51,208 bases of DNA from Aureimonas sp. AU4 (GCF_001463765.1 NZ_BBWK01000033.1:1-51208), one strand, 5' to 3'; positions 11,436 through 19,929 are shown, counted from the first letter of the stretch. Notes: generated by a model not told the origin, from the sequence alone. Translations and numbers: made by a program.

Positions 11436-12301
11436 AGCTTGAGCCCCCCGCGCCGCGCCTCGAAGATCATGAGCGCGGTCGCGACCGCGAGATTCAGGCT
11501 GTCGGCGCGCCCGCTCTGGGGGATGCGCACCAGCGTGTCGCAGGCGCCCGCCAGCGCGTCCGACAGGCCGCTCTGCTCGTTGCCCATGAGGAGCAGCGTC
11601 GGCTTCGCGCCGTAGTCGGGATCTCGGAAGTCGGTCGTCCCGCGCATGTGCGTTCCGACCACCTGCCCCCGGAAGGACTGGCGAAAACGCAGGAAGGCCG
11701 CCTCGTCGCAGCGCGCGACCGGCACGGCGAAGATCGAGCCCATCGTGGCGCGCACCGCCTCGAGCGAGAAGGGATCGACGCAGTCGCCCACCAGGACGAC
11801 GCCCGAAGCCCCGGCCGCATCGGCGGTGCGCAGGATCGTGCCGAGATTGCCGGGGTCGCGCACGCGGTCGAGCGCGACGAGGACGCCGCCCTTGCCCGGC
11901 GCCAGCGACTCGACGCGGCTGGTCTGCTGCTCGAAGACGCCGATCGCGCTCTGCGGGTTGTCGCGGCGCGAGATTGCCGCCAGCACCTTGTCGCTCGCCT
12001 CGATCACGTCGGCGCCCGCCGCCACGGTGCGCGCGGCCGTGCGCTGGAGAAGGTCGTTCTCGGGCAGGAGCGTGCGCGAGACGAGGAGCGTGCGGATCCG
12101 CCAGCCGGCCTCCAGCGCGTCGATGCAGAGCTTCAGCCCCTCCGCCAGGAACAGGCCGGTCTCCTCGCGATGCTTCTTGAGCGCGAGGTTGCGGATGTCC
12201 TTGACGATCGGGTTGGAAACGCTGGTCACCTCCTTGACGCGGCCGGGGGCGACCGTTTCGCCTTGGCGCGCGCGGCGCGGGGATGCGGGAAGCTCGGTCA
12301 T
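11432..12301 (-). CDS. SpoU/TrmH-family RNA methyltransferase
   Basis: A 289-residue SPOUT-class methyltransferase that probably 2'-O-methylates rRNA or tRNA using SAM. The N-terminal RNA-binding domain starts KEVTSVSNPIVKDIRNLALKK, and FLAEGLKLCIDAL follows. The catalytic knot has the three SpoU motifs: VRDPGNLGTILRTADAAG, LLMGNEQSGLSD and VRIPQSGRADSLNLAVATAL. I chose the ATG at 12301 because it overlaps the stop of the upstream methyltransferase gene as ATGA; the open frame upstream of it is a shadow of that gene. The target nucleotide is unknown. Confidence 0.93.
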   Translation of the reverse strand: MTELPASPRRARQGETVAPGRVKEVTSVSNPIVKDIRNLALKKHREETGLFLAEGLKLCIDALEAGWRIRTLLVSRTLLPENDLLQRTAARTVAAGADVIEASDKVLAAISRRDNPQSAIGVFEQQTSRVESLAPGKGGVLVALDRVRDPGNLGTILRTADAAGASGVVLVGDCVDPFSLEAVRATMGSIFAVPVARCDEAAFLRFRQSFRGQVVGTHMRGTTDFRDPDYGAKPTLLLMGNEQSGLSDALAGACDTLVRIPQSGRADSLNLAVATALMIFEARRGGLKL

Positions 12302-13344
12302 GCGCGCACCCATCGCGAAAAGAGGGAGGTCGACAGGAGGCGCGGGTCCTCGCCCTCCTCCCGGATCACGAGTTCGCCGGAGTCGACGCGACCGCCGAGA
12401 CCCCGGCACGCCTCGCCCATGAGCGCCGCGAGCGAGAAGAAGGACGAGCGAACGGCATAGGCCGTCAGCACCAGCATCAGCGCGTTCGGCGACAGGAGCT
12501 GGCGCGACAGCGCGAGGAGATAGGGCAGATCGGCCTCGATCTGCCACACCTCGCCCTTGGGCCCGCGGCCGAACTTGGGCGGATCGAGGAGCACGATCTC
12601 GTAGGCGTTGCCGCGCCGGACCTCGCGCTCGACGAAGCGTACCGCGTCCTCGCAGATCCAGCGGATCGGCGCGTCCTCGAGCCGCGCGACGCCCGCGTTC
12701 TCGCGCGCCCAGGCGATGGCGCGCTTGGAGGCGTCGACATGGGTGACCTCGGCCCCCGCCCGCGCGGCGAGCAGCGAGGCAAGGCCCGTGTAGCCGAAGA
12801 GATTGAGCACCCGCACGGGACGCTTCGCCTCCCGGATGCGGTCGGTCATGAAGCGCCAGTGGACGCTCTGCTCGGGAAAGACGCCGACGTGGCGGAACGA
12901 AGTGAAGCGGCCGAGATAGGGCAGCCCGTCCTCGCGCATCGGCCAGGTCTCGCCCTGAGCCTCGAGGCCGAGGCGCCAGCGGCCCGCGCCCTCCTCGTCC
13001 GTATCGCCGGTGAAGGCCGCGTCCGCCGCGTCCCATCGGGCCGCCGACAGCCGCTGCGGCCAGATGGCCTGGTTCTCGGGCCGGCGGATCGTCAGGGGCC
13101 CGTAGCGCTCGAGCTTCTCGCCCGCGCCCGAATCAAGAAGCGCGTAGTCCGCGTTCGGCTCGACATGGAGGATCACGGGGGCGACGAGTTCGGGCCGCGC
13201 GCCTCGCTGCCAGACGGGCTCGGGTCGCCCCTCCCGCCCCTCACGCGCCATCTCTTCGACGCTCGGGCGCGGGGCGGCCGGTGCCGGGGCCTCGCGGCGG
13301 GGCGCACGCTCGTCGGATCGGTGGGAGGGTCTGCGTCTCGTCAT
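12298..13344 (-). CDS. Class I SAM-dependent methyltransferase (RlmI/YccW-like)
   Basis: A 348-residue protein with a basic, proline-rich N-terminal tail of about 40 residues. It has a class I methyltransferase domain with SAM-binding VLNLFGYTGLASLLAARAGA and the acidic loop VTHVDASKRAIAWARENA. Motif IV is IVLLDPPKFGRGPKGEVW. The DPPKF motif is that of the RlmI/RlmK group of 23S rRNA cytosine/guanine methyltransferases, so an RNA substrate is likely. The ATG at 13344 is preferred over an upstream TTG at 13380. It overlaps the SpoU gene by 4 nt, so two putative RNA methyltransferases and lspA form one coupled operon. Confidence 0.87.
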   Translation of the reverse strand: MTRRRPSHRSDERAPRREAPAPAAPRPSVEEMAREGREGRPEPVWQRGARPELVAPVILHVEPNADYALLDSGAGEKLERYGPLTIRRPENQAIWPQRLSAARWDAADAAFTGDTDEEGAGRWRLGLEAQGETWPMREDGLPYLGRFTSFRHVGVFPEQSVHWRFMTDRIREAKRPVRVLNLFGYTGLASLLAARAGAEVTHVDASKRAIAWARENAGVARLEDAPIRWICEDAVRFVEREVRRGNAYEIVLLDPPKFGRGPKGEVWQIEADLPYLLALSRQLLSPNALMLVLTAYAVRSSFFSLAALMGEACRGLGGRVDSGELVIREEGEDPRLLSTSLFSRWVRA

Positions 13345-13410
13345 CGGCGCGCTCTTAGCAACCCCCCGCCCCTCGGGCAAACCGGCGCGCGGCGCCGGCC
13401 CGGCGCGGGA

Positions 13411-13818
13411 TCAGGCGGCGGCCGAGGGGCCGGCGAGCGCGAGATTGTCGGCGCGCGGCGGAAGACCCGCGGGGCTCTGGCGGATCGCAGCCTCGCGGCC
13501 CTGCTCCTCGCGCAGGCGGCGCAGCTTCTCGTTGGCGAGATCGCGCTCGTGGCGCAGGTTCTCGACCTCCCGGGCGCGGCGCGCGGCGCGCGAGCGGTGA
13601 TGGGTCTGCGTCAGGAAGGTGCCGATGCCGCCCAGAACCAGACCGAAGATCACGGCGCCCATGAGGAGAACGAAGAGCGGCGCCTCGAAGGCGAGCTGGG
13701 GCGAGGTGCCGAGCGGGTCGAGCGAGACGGGGATGTCCTGCCGGTTGGCCACGCAGAAGACCACGAGAAGGATCGCGAGCGGCACCAGGATGATGAAGGA
13801 CAGGATCTTCGAGACCAT
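13411..13818 (-). CDS. lapA: LapA-domain inner-membrane protein
   Basis: A 135-residue membrane protein with two hydrophobic helices (about 5-25 and 48-70), the LapA signature between them (FCVANRQDIPVSLDPLG), and a cytoplasmic charged stretch at about 75-115 (RRAREVENLRHERDLANEKL) likely to form a coiled coil. LapA (DUF1049) acts in E. coli with LapB in controlling LPS assembly, and in alphaproteobacteria it often follows ihfB, as here. The ATG has CGAGGA upstream. The hairpin-rich 66 bases after its stop separate it from the methyltransferase operon. Its role here is inferred from family and position. Confidence 0.88.
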   Translation of the reverse strand: MVSKILSFIILVPLAILLVVFCVANRQDIPVSLDPLGTSPQLAFEAPLFVLLMGAVIFGLVLGGIGTFLTQTHHRSRAARRAREVENLRHERDLANEKLRRLREEQGREAAIRQSPAGLPPRADNLALAGPSAAA

Positions 13819-13971
13819 GGCGGCGTCCTCGCGTTCGGAAAAGCCGGGCGACAGCCGCCCGAAGCGCCTCCGGCGCCATGCGCCGGGGGTGCGGGAGAGG
13901 GAGATATGCGGGGCATCCCTCGCGTCAACGCCGCCGCCTTAAGCGATGGCGTGCGAGGCGTCCAGAGGCGC

Positions 13972-14256
13972 CTACGAGCCCGCGTTCAGGCGCTCGCGCA
14001 GTTCCTTGCCGGTTCGGAAGAACGGCACCCACTTCTCCTCCACGTCGACCGCCTGGCCGGTGCGGGGATTGCGCCCCGCGCGCGGCGGGCGGTTCTTGAC
14101 CGAGAAGGCGCCGAAGCCGCGCAGTTCCACCCGGTTGCCCTCGCAGAGCGCCTGGGTGATCTCGTCGAAGATCGCGTTGACGATGGTCTCGACGTCGCGC
14201 TGGTAGAGATGCGGGTTGCGCCCGGCGATGATCTGGACGAGTTCGGACTTGATCAC
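13972..14256 (-). CDS. ihfB: Integration host factor beta subunit
   Basis: IHF-beta pairs with IHF-alpha and bends DNA sharply, aiding recombination, replication and sigma-54 promoter activation. The 94-residue product has the standard length and the DNA-binding arm [20 protein letters not shown], followed by RNPRTGQ with the intercalating Pro. I chose the GTG at 14256 (giving [10 protein letters not shown]) because AAGGAAA lies 10 nt upstream and the sequence matches the family start. Upstream codons to 14295 look non-coding. It lies between sppA and lapA, a usual alphaproteobacterial order. ihfA is not in the window. Confidence 0.96.
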   Translation of the reverse strand: MIKSELVQIIAGRNPHLYQRDVETIVNAIFDEITQALCEGNRVELRGFGAFSVKNRPPRAGRNPRTGQAVDVEEKWVPFFRTGKELRERLNAGS

Positions 14257-14369
14257 GAAGACGCGTTTCCTTGCGTGCGACGAACCTGCGGCCACGCTGG
14301 CGGCCGGACCCGGCGGACCGTCAAAGTCCGTTCACATTCAATGATTTGCATCGGGCGAGGCGTGTCGAT

Positions 14370-15323
14370 TCAGTGGGCCGGAGGCTGCCAGAGCGACAGA
14401 AGACCGTCAAGGCGGGCCGTGGGCAGGCCGAGCGCCTCGGGCAGATCGCGCGCCGAAGGGTCGAGGCCGAGCAGGCGGAAGAACGCCCCTTGCGCCCGCG
14501 CGCCGAAACCCCAGCCGCCCTTCCCCTCGGGCTCGCGCTCGACGATCTCGAGATCGGCGGGAACGCCCCGCTCGCTCTCCAGCCAGCGCTGGATCTCCCG
14601 CTCGCCGCCCAGCGCGTCGACGAGACGGTTCGACAGACCCTGCTCGCCCGTGAAGACCGACCCGTCGGCGAGTTGGCGCGCCGCCTCGGGCGTGAAGCCG
14701 CGGCGCTCGGCGACGAGGCCGACGAACCAGTCGTAGCTGTTGAGGACGAGGCGGCGGATCATCTCGATCGCCTCGGGCGGGGCCGGCGCGAAGGGCGAGG
14801 GTTCGGCCTTGAGCGGAGAGGACTTCACCGCGTTCACATCGACGCCGATCCGCCCCAGGAGCTCGGAAGCGTTGACGTACTGGAATATGACGCCGATCGA
14901 GCCGACGATGGAGGAGTTGTGGGCGAAGACCCGGTCCGCCGCGATCGCGACCATGTAGCCGGCCGAGGCAGCGAGCGTCCCGACCTCGGCGGCGACGGGC
15001 TTGGCCTCGGCGAGCCGCCGCACGGCGCGGTACAATGTCTCGCCGCCCACCGTCGTGCCGCCGGGCGAATCAACCTTCACGATCACCGCCTTCACGCCGT
15101 CCTCCTCGCGAAGGTCGTCGAGCAGCTTCAGGAGCTTCTCGTCCTCCGTGATGAGGCCGGACACCTCGACGCGGGCGATCTGCTGGCCGCCCGTGCCGGG
15201 CCGCCAGCCCGCCGCGACGCCGAGCGCAATCACGGCAACCGCCAGCGCGAGCACCGCCAGGACCCGCCAACGTCCGAGCCGGCGGCGCAGGCGGCGACGG
15301 TCGATCAGCGATTCGGGGTCCAT
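14370..15323 (-). CDS. sppA: Signal peptide peptidase SppA, short form
   Basis: SppA degrades cleaved signal peptides in the membrane. The 317-residue protein is the single-domain form. It has a basic N-terminus and one membrane helix at about 21-39. A protease domain contains KVDSPGGTTVGGETLY, nucleophile Ser120 in LAASAGYMVA, and SSIVGSIGV. Lys172 in SSPLKAEPSP lies exactly 52 residues after the Ser, the spacing known for the Ser/Lys dyad of short SppA enzymes. I chose the ATG at 15323, which has GGAG 7 nt upstream; the longer frame to 15458 lacks this. It heads the sppA-ihfB-lapA group. Confidence 0.94.
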   Translation of the reverse strand: MDPESLIDRRRLRRRLGRWRVLAVLALAVAVIALGVAAGWRPGTGGQQIARVEVSGLITEDEKLLKLLDDLREEDGVKAVIVKVDSPGGTTVGGETLYRAVRRLAEAKPVAAEVGTLAASAGYMVAIAADRVFAHNSSIVGSIGVIFQYVNASELLGRIGVDVNAVKSSPLKAEPSPFAPAPPEAIEMIRRLVLNSYDWFVGLVAERRGFTPEAARQLADGSVFTGEQGLSNRLVDALGGEREIQRWLESERGVPADLEIVEREPEGKGGWGFGARAQGAFFRLLGLDPSARDLPEALGLPTARLDGLLSLWQPPAH

Positions 15324-15492
15324 GACGTCTCCAGTCGAGGACGGGGCCCGAGGCCCCGAGCGGGAAGTTCCGACCCGAGCGATAGCCAGAGCGTCCGGTC
15401 GCGGCAAGCCGTAGCGCTCACGAGGCTGCAACGGCGCCTGCGGAAGCCCCTCTCCCATCCACCATCTAAAAACCCCATATCCTGCCTTAGGG

Positions 15493-15508
15493 TGTCTTGT
15501 TAGACACT
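15493..15508. promoter_or_regulatory. Perfect inverted repeat in the sppA-lptC divergent region
   Basis: GTGTCT-TGTT-AGACAC: 6-bp perfect arms around a 4-base centre, 63 bases before the lptC start. It lies within a noticeably AT-richer stretch of the 248-base divergent region (15324-15571). It could be an operator or a small hairpin. No T-tract follows, so a terminator is unlikely. No other feature is seen in this region. Confidence 0.35.
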
Positions 15509-15571
15509 GTTATGAAACTTGAACTGCCCATAGATTGGTTCGTCGCCTCGCCCTGAGGCGGCCGGTCGGCC

Positions 15572-16315
15572 ATGGACGGGGAGACGGGAAGCGCGTTGGA
15601 AGGCAGTATCGTTAACCGAAACGGTCAGCCGCCGGGTCAGGCCCCGCAGGCGGGCGACGGACGGGCGCTGGAGCGCGAGTTCGGACGCGCGCGACGCCAC
15701 ACGCGCGTCGTGCGCTCGCTGCGCATCGGCCTGCCCTTGGTGGCGGTCGTCATCGTGCTCGCGGCCTTGGCCGTGACGTGGTTCGCGCGCGCCCTGCCGG
15801 TGGACGTCGCCTTCGCCTCGACCAGCATCGTCGACGGACGGCTCGTGATGGAGGACCCGCGCCTGTCGGGCGTCGACGGCAACGACCGGCCCTATTTCAT
15901 GATCGCGGACCGGGCCATCCAGGCGCTGGGCGGAAGCGGCATCGACCTCGAGACCGTGCGCGCCAGCCTCTCGATCGATCCCGAGACCACCGCCGAGCTC
16001 ACCGCCGCCAAGGGGCGCTTCGACACCAGCAACAACATGCTGCGCCTCTACGACCAGATCGCGGTCGACACGTCGAGCGGCATCCGCATCCGCCTCGACA
16101 GCGCCGACGTGCTTCTCAACGAAGGCCGCCTGACGGGCAACGGGCCGGTGGAGATCTCCACGCCGAGCCAGCGCCTCGAGGCCGGCAACGTTTCCATCTC
16201 GGACGGCGGCAAGACCTTGAGCTTCGGCAGCCGGGTCAAGCTGACGCTCTTGCCGCAGACCCGTTCCAACCCCGAAGCGGGCCCGGCGGCCCGAGCGAGC
16301 GAAAACATCCCATGA
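15572..16315 (+). CDS. lptC: LPS export ABC transporter periplasmic protein LptC
   Basis: LptC is a bitopic inner-membrane protein that receives LPS from LptB2FG and hands it to LptA. The 247-residue product has a hydrophilic cytoplasmic head of about 48 residues, a single membrane helix at about 50-70 (RIGLPLVAVVIVLAALAVTW) and a periplasmic beta-rich domain. The head is longer than in E. coli LptC, where the helix is N-terminal, but long heads are seen in alphaproteobacteria. The ATG has little ribosome site, so a later start remains possible. Its stop overlaps the lptA start (ATGA), fixing the operon. Confidence 0.88.
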   Translation: MDGETGSALEGSIVNRNGQPPGQAPQAGDGRALEREFGRARRHTRVVRSLRIGLPLVAVVIVLAALAVTWFARALPVDVAFASTSIVDGRLVMEDPRLSGVDGNDRPYFMIADRAIQALGGSGIDLETVRASLSIDPETTAELTAAKGRFDTSNNMLRLYDQIAVDTSSGIRIRLDSADVLLNEGRLTGNGPVEISTPSQRLEAGNVSISDGGKTLSFGSRVKLTLLPQTRSNPEAGPAARASENIP

Positions 16316-16935
16316 ACGTGATCCGTCCGGCCGCCGTGGCGGCGCTCCTTCTCGTCGCGGGCGCCCTGCCGGCGGCGGCCCAGGCCCAGTCGCCCGGGCT
16401 CGGCAACTCTTTCGGCGGCCTGCAGGTGCAGGGCGACCAGCCGATCGCGATCGAGTCCAACCAGCTCGACGTCGACGACAAGCAGTCGCTCGCCACGTTC
16501 TCGGGCGAGGTCTCCGTCCAGCAGGGCGAGACCTCGCTGAAGGCCGACAAGCTTCTCGTCTACTATGTCCGCAAGGCCGAGGGACAGGGCGGCGCGCAGC
16601 CCGTCTCGACCGGCAACATGCCGGGCGGCTCCAGCGACATCAGCCGCCTGGAGGCCACCGGCAAGGTGACCATCAAGTCCGCCGACCAGGTCGCCACCGC
16701 CCAGAAGGCCGACTTCGACATGGCGACCAAGGTCGCCGTCCTCACCGGCGACGTGGTGCTCAGCCAGGGCCAGAACGTCGCCACCGGCTGCATCCTGCGC
16801 ATCCAGATGGACACGGGCGTCGCGCGGCTGCAGAGCCGCGACTGCAAGGGCGCCTCGGGCGGCTCCAACGGCGGACGCGTCCGCCTTCTCCTGTCGCCCG
16901 ACGCGCAGCAGTCCGGCCGCCCCGCCGCGCGCTGA
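16312..16935 (+). CDS. lptA: LPS transport periplasmic protein LptA
   Basis: LptA forms the periplasmic bridge that carries LPS from LptC to LptD. The 207-residue protein starts with a signal peptide (MNVIRPAAVAALLLVAGALP, ending near AAAQAQ), then the OstA/LptA domain: PIAIESNQLDVDDKQSLATF, GEVSVQQGETSLKADKLLVYY, EATGKVTIKSADQVATAQKA and VLTGDVVLSQGQN. The ATG overlaps the lptC stop by 4 nt, and its own TGA shares one base with the lptB ATG. The open frame extending upstream of this start is a lptC shadow. Confidence 0.94.
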   Translation: MNVIRPAAVAALLLVAGALPAAAQAQSPGLGNSFGGLQVQGDQPIAIESNQLDVDDKQSLATFSGEVSVQQGETSLKADKLLVYYVRKAEGQGGAQPVSTGNMPGGSSDISRLEATGKVTIKSADQVATAQKADFDMATKVAVLTGDVVLSQGQNVATGCILRIQMDTGVARLQSRDCKGASGGSNGGRVRLLLSPDAQQSGRPAAR

Positions 16936-17825
16936 TGCAGCCGGCGGCCTCCGCCGCCCTCCCCTTCGAGACCCCTGGAGGCGTCTTGTCCGATACGATC
17001 CCGGCCCGGCCGGAGGGCGGCCCGCGCCGTCCTGTCCCCTCGTCCCGCGACCCGCGCGCGGACATCCTCGCGCGCGAGGGCACGCCCTCCGAGCATCCCT
17101 CGGTCGGGACGCTGGTGGCGCGCGGCATTACCAAGACCTATCGCGGCCGCCGCGTCGTCGACTCCGTCGACGTCGCGGTCCGGCGCGGCGAGGCCGTCGG
17201 GCTTCTCGGTCCGAACGGCGCGGGCAAGACCACGTGCTTCTATATGATCACCGGGCTCGTGCCGGTGGATGGCGGGCGCATCGAGCTCGACGGCCACGAC
17301 ATCACCGGCATTCCGATGTACCGGCGCGCGCGCCTTGGCATCGGCTACCTTCCGCAGGAGGCCTCGATCTTCCGGGGCCTCAGCGTCGAGGACAATATCC
17401 GCGCCGTCCTCGAGCTCGTGGAGCGCGACCGCGCCAAGCGCGAGGAGCAGCTGACCTCGCTGCTCGACGAGTTCCGCATCTCGCACCTGCGCAAGCAGCC
17501 TTCGACGGCCCTGTCGGGCGGCGAGCGGCGGCGCTGCGAGATCGCCCGCGCGCTCGCCTCGCGCCCGACCTTCATGCTGCTCGACGAGCCCTTCGCGGGC
17601 GTCGATCCGATCGCAGTCGCCGACATCCAGGAACTGGTGCGCCACCTCACCCGGCGCGGCATCGGGGTCCTGATCACCGACCACAACGTGCGCGAGACGC
17701 TCGGCCTCATCGACCGGGCCTACATCATGCATGCCGGCGCCGTGCTGACGCACGGATCGCCACAGGACATCGTGGACGACGCGGACGTGCGGCGCGTCTA
17801 CCTCGGCGAGCAGTTCACTTACTGA
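16935..17825 (+). CDS. lptB: LPS export ABC transporter ATPase LptB
   Basis: LptB powers LPS extraction from the inner membrane together with LptF and LptG. It has Walker A GPNGAGKTT (92-100), Q-loop GYLPQEASIFRGL, signature LSGGERRRCEIARALA, Walker B FMLLDEPFAGVDP and the H-loop ITDHNVRETL, all intact and typical of LptB. At 296 residues it is longer than E. coli LptB (about 241) because of a low-complexity Pro/Arg/Ala-rich N-terminal segment of about 57 residues. That segment depends on the ATG at 16935 (TGATG junction with lptA). An in-frame TTG near residue 18 or a later start could shorten it. rpoN follows. Confidence 0.95.
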   Translation: MQPAASAALPFETPGGVLSDTIPARPEGGPRRPVPSSRDPRADILAREGTPSEHPSVGTLVARGITKTYRGRRVVDSVDVAVRRGEAVGLLGPNGAGKTTCFYMITGLVPVDGGRIELDGHDITGIPMYRRARLGIGYLPQEASIFRGLSVEDNIRAVLELVERDRAKREEQLTSLLDEFRISHLRKQPSTALSGGERRRCEIARALASRPTFMLLDEPFAGVDPIAVADIQELVRHLTRRGIGVLITDHNVRETLGLIDRAYIMHAGAVLTHGSPQDIVDDADVRRVYLGEQFTY

Positions 17826-17881
17826 GGCGTCGCCCGGCGAACCTTCGCCGCTTGACAGGCAAGTTGCGGACCAGTTGACTT

Positions 17882-17896
17882 GGCACGGCCCTAGCG
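17882..17896 (+). promoter_or_regulatory. Putative sigma-54 (-24/-12) site upstream of rpoN
   Basis: TGGCACG-N4-TAGC, ending 30 bases before the rpoN start. The family consensus is TGGCACG-N4-TTGC, so the -24 element matches fully and the -12 element in 3 of 4 positions, with the key GG and GC dinucleotides correctly spaced. It suggests autoregulation of rpoN, which is known in other proteobacteria. A TTGACA hexamer at 17853-17858 may belong to a separate housekeeping promoter, though no good -10 element is visible. Confidence 0.5.
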
Positions 17897-17926
17897 GGCC
17901 GCGCGAGGAAGGGATCCGACACCCTC

Positions 17927-19255
17927 ATGCTTTCGGTGAACCTGCAGGTCCGTCAAAGCCAGTCGCTGGTGATGACGCCGCAACTGCTCCAGTCGATCCG
18001 CCTCCTGCAGTTCGACCGGGGCGAGCTCCAGGGCTTCCTGGAGCGCGAGGCCGAGAGCAATCCGTTGCTGCGCGTCGAGCGGCCGGCCGCTGCCGCGCCC
18101 GTGCGCATGGCGCCGGGCGGCGGGTCGGACCTCGAGGCACGCGAGCGCGCGGCACCCGGACCGACGCTCCAGACCCACGCCCTGTCCGAGATCGCCGACA
18201 TCTTCGCCGACGAGCGGGAGCGGCGCCTTGCCGCGCATCTCTTCGCCGACCTCGACGCGTCGGGCTTCCTCGCCACCGATCCGCTGGCCGCCGCCGGTAG
18301 CCTCGGACTTGCCGAGACGGACGCACTCGCCCTTCTGGAGCGTCTCCAGGCAGCCGCCGAGCCGGCGGGCCTGTTTGCCCGCTCGCTGGCCGAGGCGCTC
18401 GGCCTCCAGCTCGCGCGGCGCGGCCGGCTCGACCCCGTGATGCGCACCGTTCTCGCGCACCTGTTGCTTCTGGCGCGCCGCGACTTCGCCGCGCTCGCCC
18501 GCCTCACCGGCGAGCGCGAGAGCGACCTTCCCGAGATCCTGGCCGAGATCCGTCGCCTCGATCCACGCCCCGGCTCGCGCTTCGAGGCGGAGGAAGCGGT
18601 GGCCGTCGTTCCCGACGTCCTCGTAGCCGGCCCTGTGGACGGCGCGTGGGTGGTCGAGCTCAATTCGCGGGCCTTTCCGCGCGTCGCGGTGCGCGAGACC
18701 TACGCGCGCCGCGTGGCGAGCGGCTGCATCGAGGCCGAGGAGCGCCAGTTTCTCCAGAACTGCCAGCAGTCGGCCTCCTGGCTGCTGCGCTCGCTCGACC
18801 AGCGGGCGCGCACGGTCCTGCGCGTGGCCGAGGAGATCGTGCGGCGGCAGGACGGGTTCCTGCGGCTCGGCGTGCCGGGCCTTCGCCCCATGACGCTCGC
18901 CTCCGTGGCCGAGGCGATCGGGCTGCACGAGTCGACGGTCAGCCGCGTGACGGCCGGCAAGTATCTCGCCACGCCGCGCGGCACGTTCGAGATGAAGTTC
19001 TTCTTCACGGTCGCCATCGGCGCCAGCGACGGCGGCGAGGCGCATTCGGCCGAGAGCGTGAAGCTGCGCATCGGCCGCATGATCGGCGCCGAGAGCGTCG
19101 ACAACGTCCTGTCGGACGACGACATCGCGGCCCGGCTGCGCGGCGAGGGCGTGGACCTCGCACGCCGCACGGTCGCCAAGTACCGCGAGGCGCTGGGCCT
19201 CCCCTCCTCGGTCCAGCGCCGCCGAGAGATGAAGGCGCGCCGCCTGGCAGGCTGA
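17927..19255 (+). CDS. rpoN: RNA polymerase sigma-54 factor RpoN
   Basis: RpoN directs RNA polymerase to -24/-12 promoters that need enhancer-binding ATPases, including nitrogen-control genes. The 442-residue product shows region I, Gln/Leu-rich (LQVRQSQSLVMTPQLLQSIR), then a core-binding region. The central HTH TLASVAEAIGLHESTVSRVT and the LATPRGTFEMKFFF block follow, and the RpoN box ARRTVAKYREAL lies near the C-terminus. It is somewhat shorter than the usual 480-510 residues, the difference lying in the acidic linker after region [10 protein letters not shown] precedes the ATG. The order lptB-rpoN-hpf-ptsN is classic. Confidence 0.97.
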   Translation: MLSVNLQVRQSQSLVMTPQLLQSIRLLQFDRGELQGFLEREAESNPLLRVERPAAAAPVRMAPGGGSDLEARERAAPGPTLQTHALSEIADIFADERERRLAAHLFADLDASGFLATDPLAAAGSLGLAETDALALLERLQAAAEPAGLFARSLAEALGLQLARRGRLDPVMRTVLAHLLLLARRDFAALARLTGERESDLPEILAEIRRLDPRPGSRFEAEEAVAVVPDVLVAGPVDGAWVVELNSRAFPRVAVRETYARRVASGCIEAEERQFLQNCQQSASWLLRSLDQRARTVLRVAEEIVRRQDGFLRLGVPGLRPMTLASVAEAIGLHESTVSRVTAGKYLATPRGTFEMKFFFTVAIGASDGGEAHSAESVKLRIGRMIGAESVDNVLSDDDIAARLRGEGVDLARRTVAKYREALGLPSSVQRRREMKARRLAG

Positions 19256-19350
19256 GGGCCTGGAACGAAAAGGCGCGGTGCGGCTTCGAGTCCCATCGTC
19301 TCCGGACACGCGAAACGAGGTTCGGCGACGACCATCGGAAGGAGAAACGA

Positions 19351-19929
19351 ATGGCACTTCGCGTATCAGGCCGTCACATGGACATCGGCGACGCGTTCCG
19401 CACCCGGATCGAGGATCGGGTCACCGAACAGGTCGCCAAGTACTTCGACGGCAACTACTCGGGCACGGTCGTCGTGTCCAAGGAAGCGCAGCGCTACAGC
19501 GCCGACCTGTCGATCCATCTCGACAGCGGCGTCTACTTCCAGGCGGCCGGCGAGTCGCACGATCCCGAATCCAGCTTCGTCGAGGCCTGCGAGCGCATCG
19601 AGAAGCGCCTTCGTCGCTACAAGCGACGCCTGAAGGACCACAAGGCCGGCCTCACCAACGCCTCGCGCGAGGTGGCCTACACCGTGATCAGCCCCGTTCC
19701 CGAGGAGGGCGAGGAGGTTCCCGAGGACTTCGCGCCGGCCGTGATCGCCGAGACCTCGATGATCGTCGGCACGATGAGCGTCGCCAACGCCGTCATGGAG
19801 CTCGACCGCCGGGACGGTCCGGTGGTCGTGTTCAAGAACGGCGCCAACGATACCGTGAACATTGTTTATCGCCGGGCCGACGGCAATGTCGGCTGGATCG
19901 ACCCCTCGACATTGCGCCCCGAGACCTGA
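19351..19929 (+). CDS. hpf: Ribosome hibernation promoting factor, long form
   Basis: Long HPF binds idle ribosomes and promotes 100S dimers in stationary phase or stress. The 192-residue protein has the N-terminal S30AE domain (LRVSGRHMDIGDAFRTRIED, then FVEACERIEKRLRRYKRRLKDH), a flexible acidic linker at about 120-135 and the C-terminal dimerisation domain (MSVANAVMELDRRDGPVVVF, then VNIVYRRADGNVGWIDP). AAGGAGAAACGA immediately precedes the ATG, a strong ribosome site. It lies 95 bases after rpoN, in the usual rpoN-linked position. Confidence 0.95.
   Translation: MALRVSGRHMDIGDAFRTRIEDRVTEQVAKYFDGNYSGTVVVSKEAQRYSADLSIHLDSGVYFQAAGESHDPESSFVEACERIEKRLRRYKRRLKDHKAGLTNASREVAYTVISPVPEEGEEVPEDFAPAVIAETSMIVGTMSVANAVMELDRRDGPVVVFKNGANDTVNIVYRRADGNVGWIDPSTLRPET

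Noticed and set aside
12283-14736. 817-residue plus-strand open frame
   Set aside because: Antisense to the RNA methyltransferase, lapA, ihfB and sppA genes, all of which have clear family motifs.
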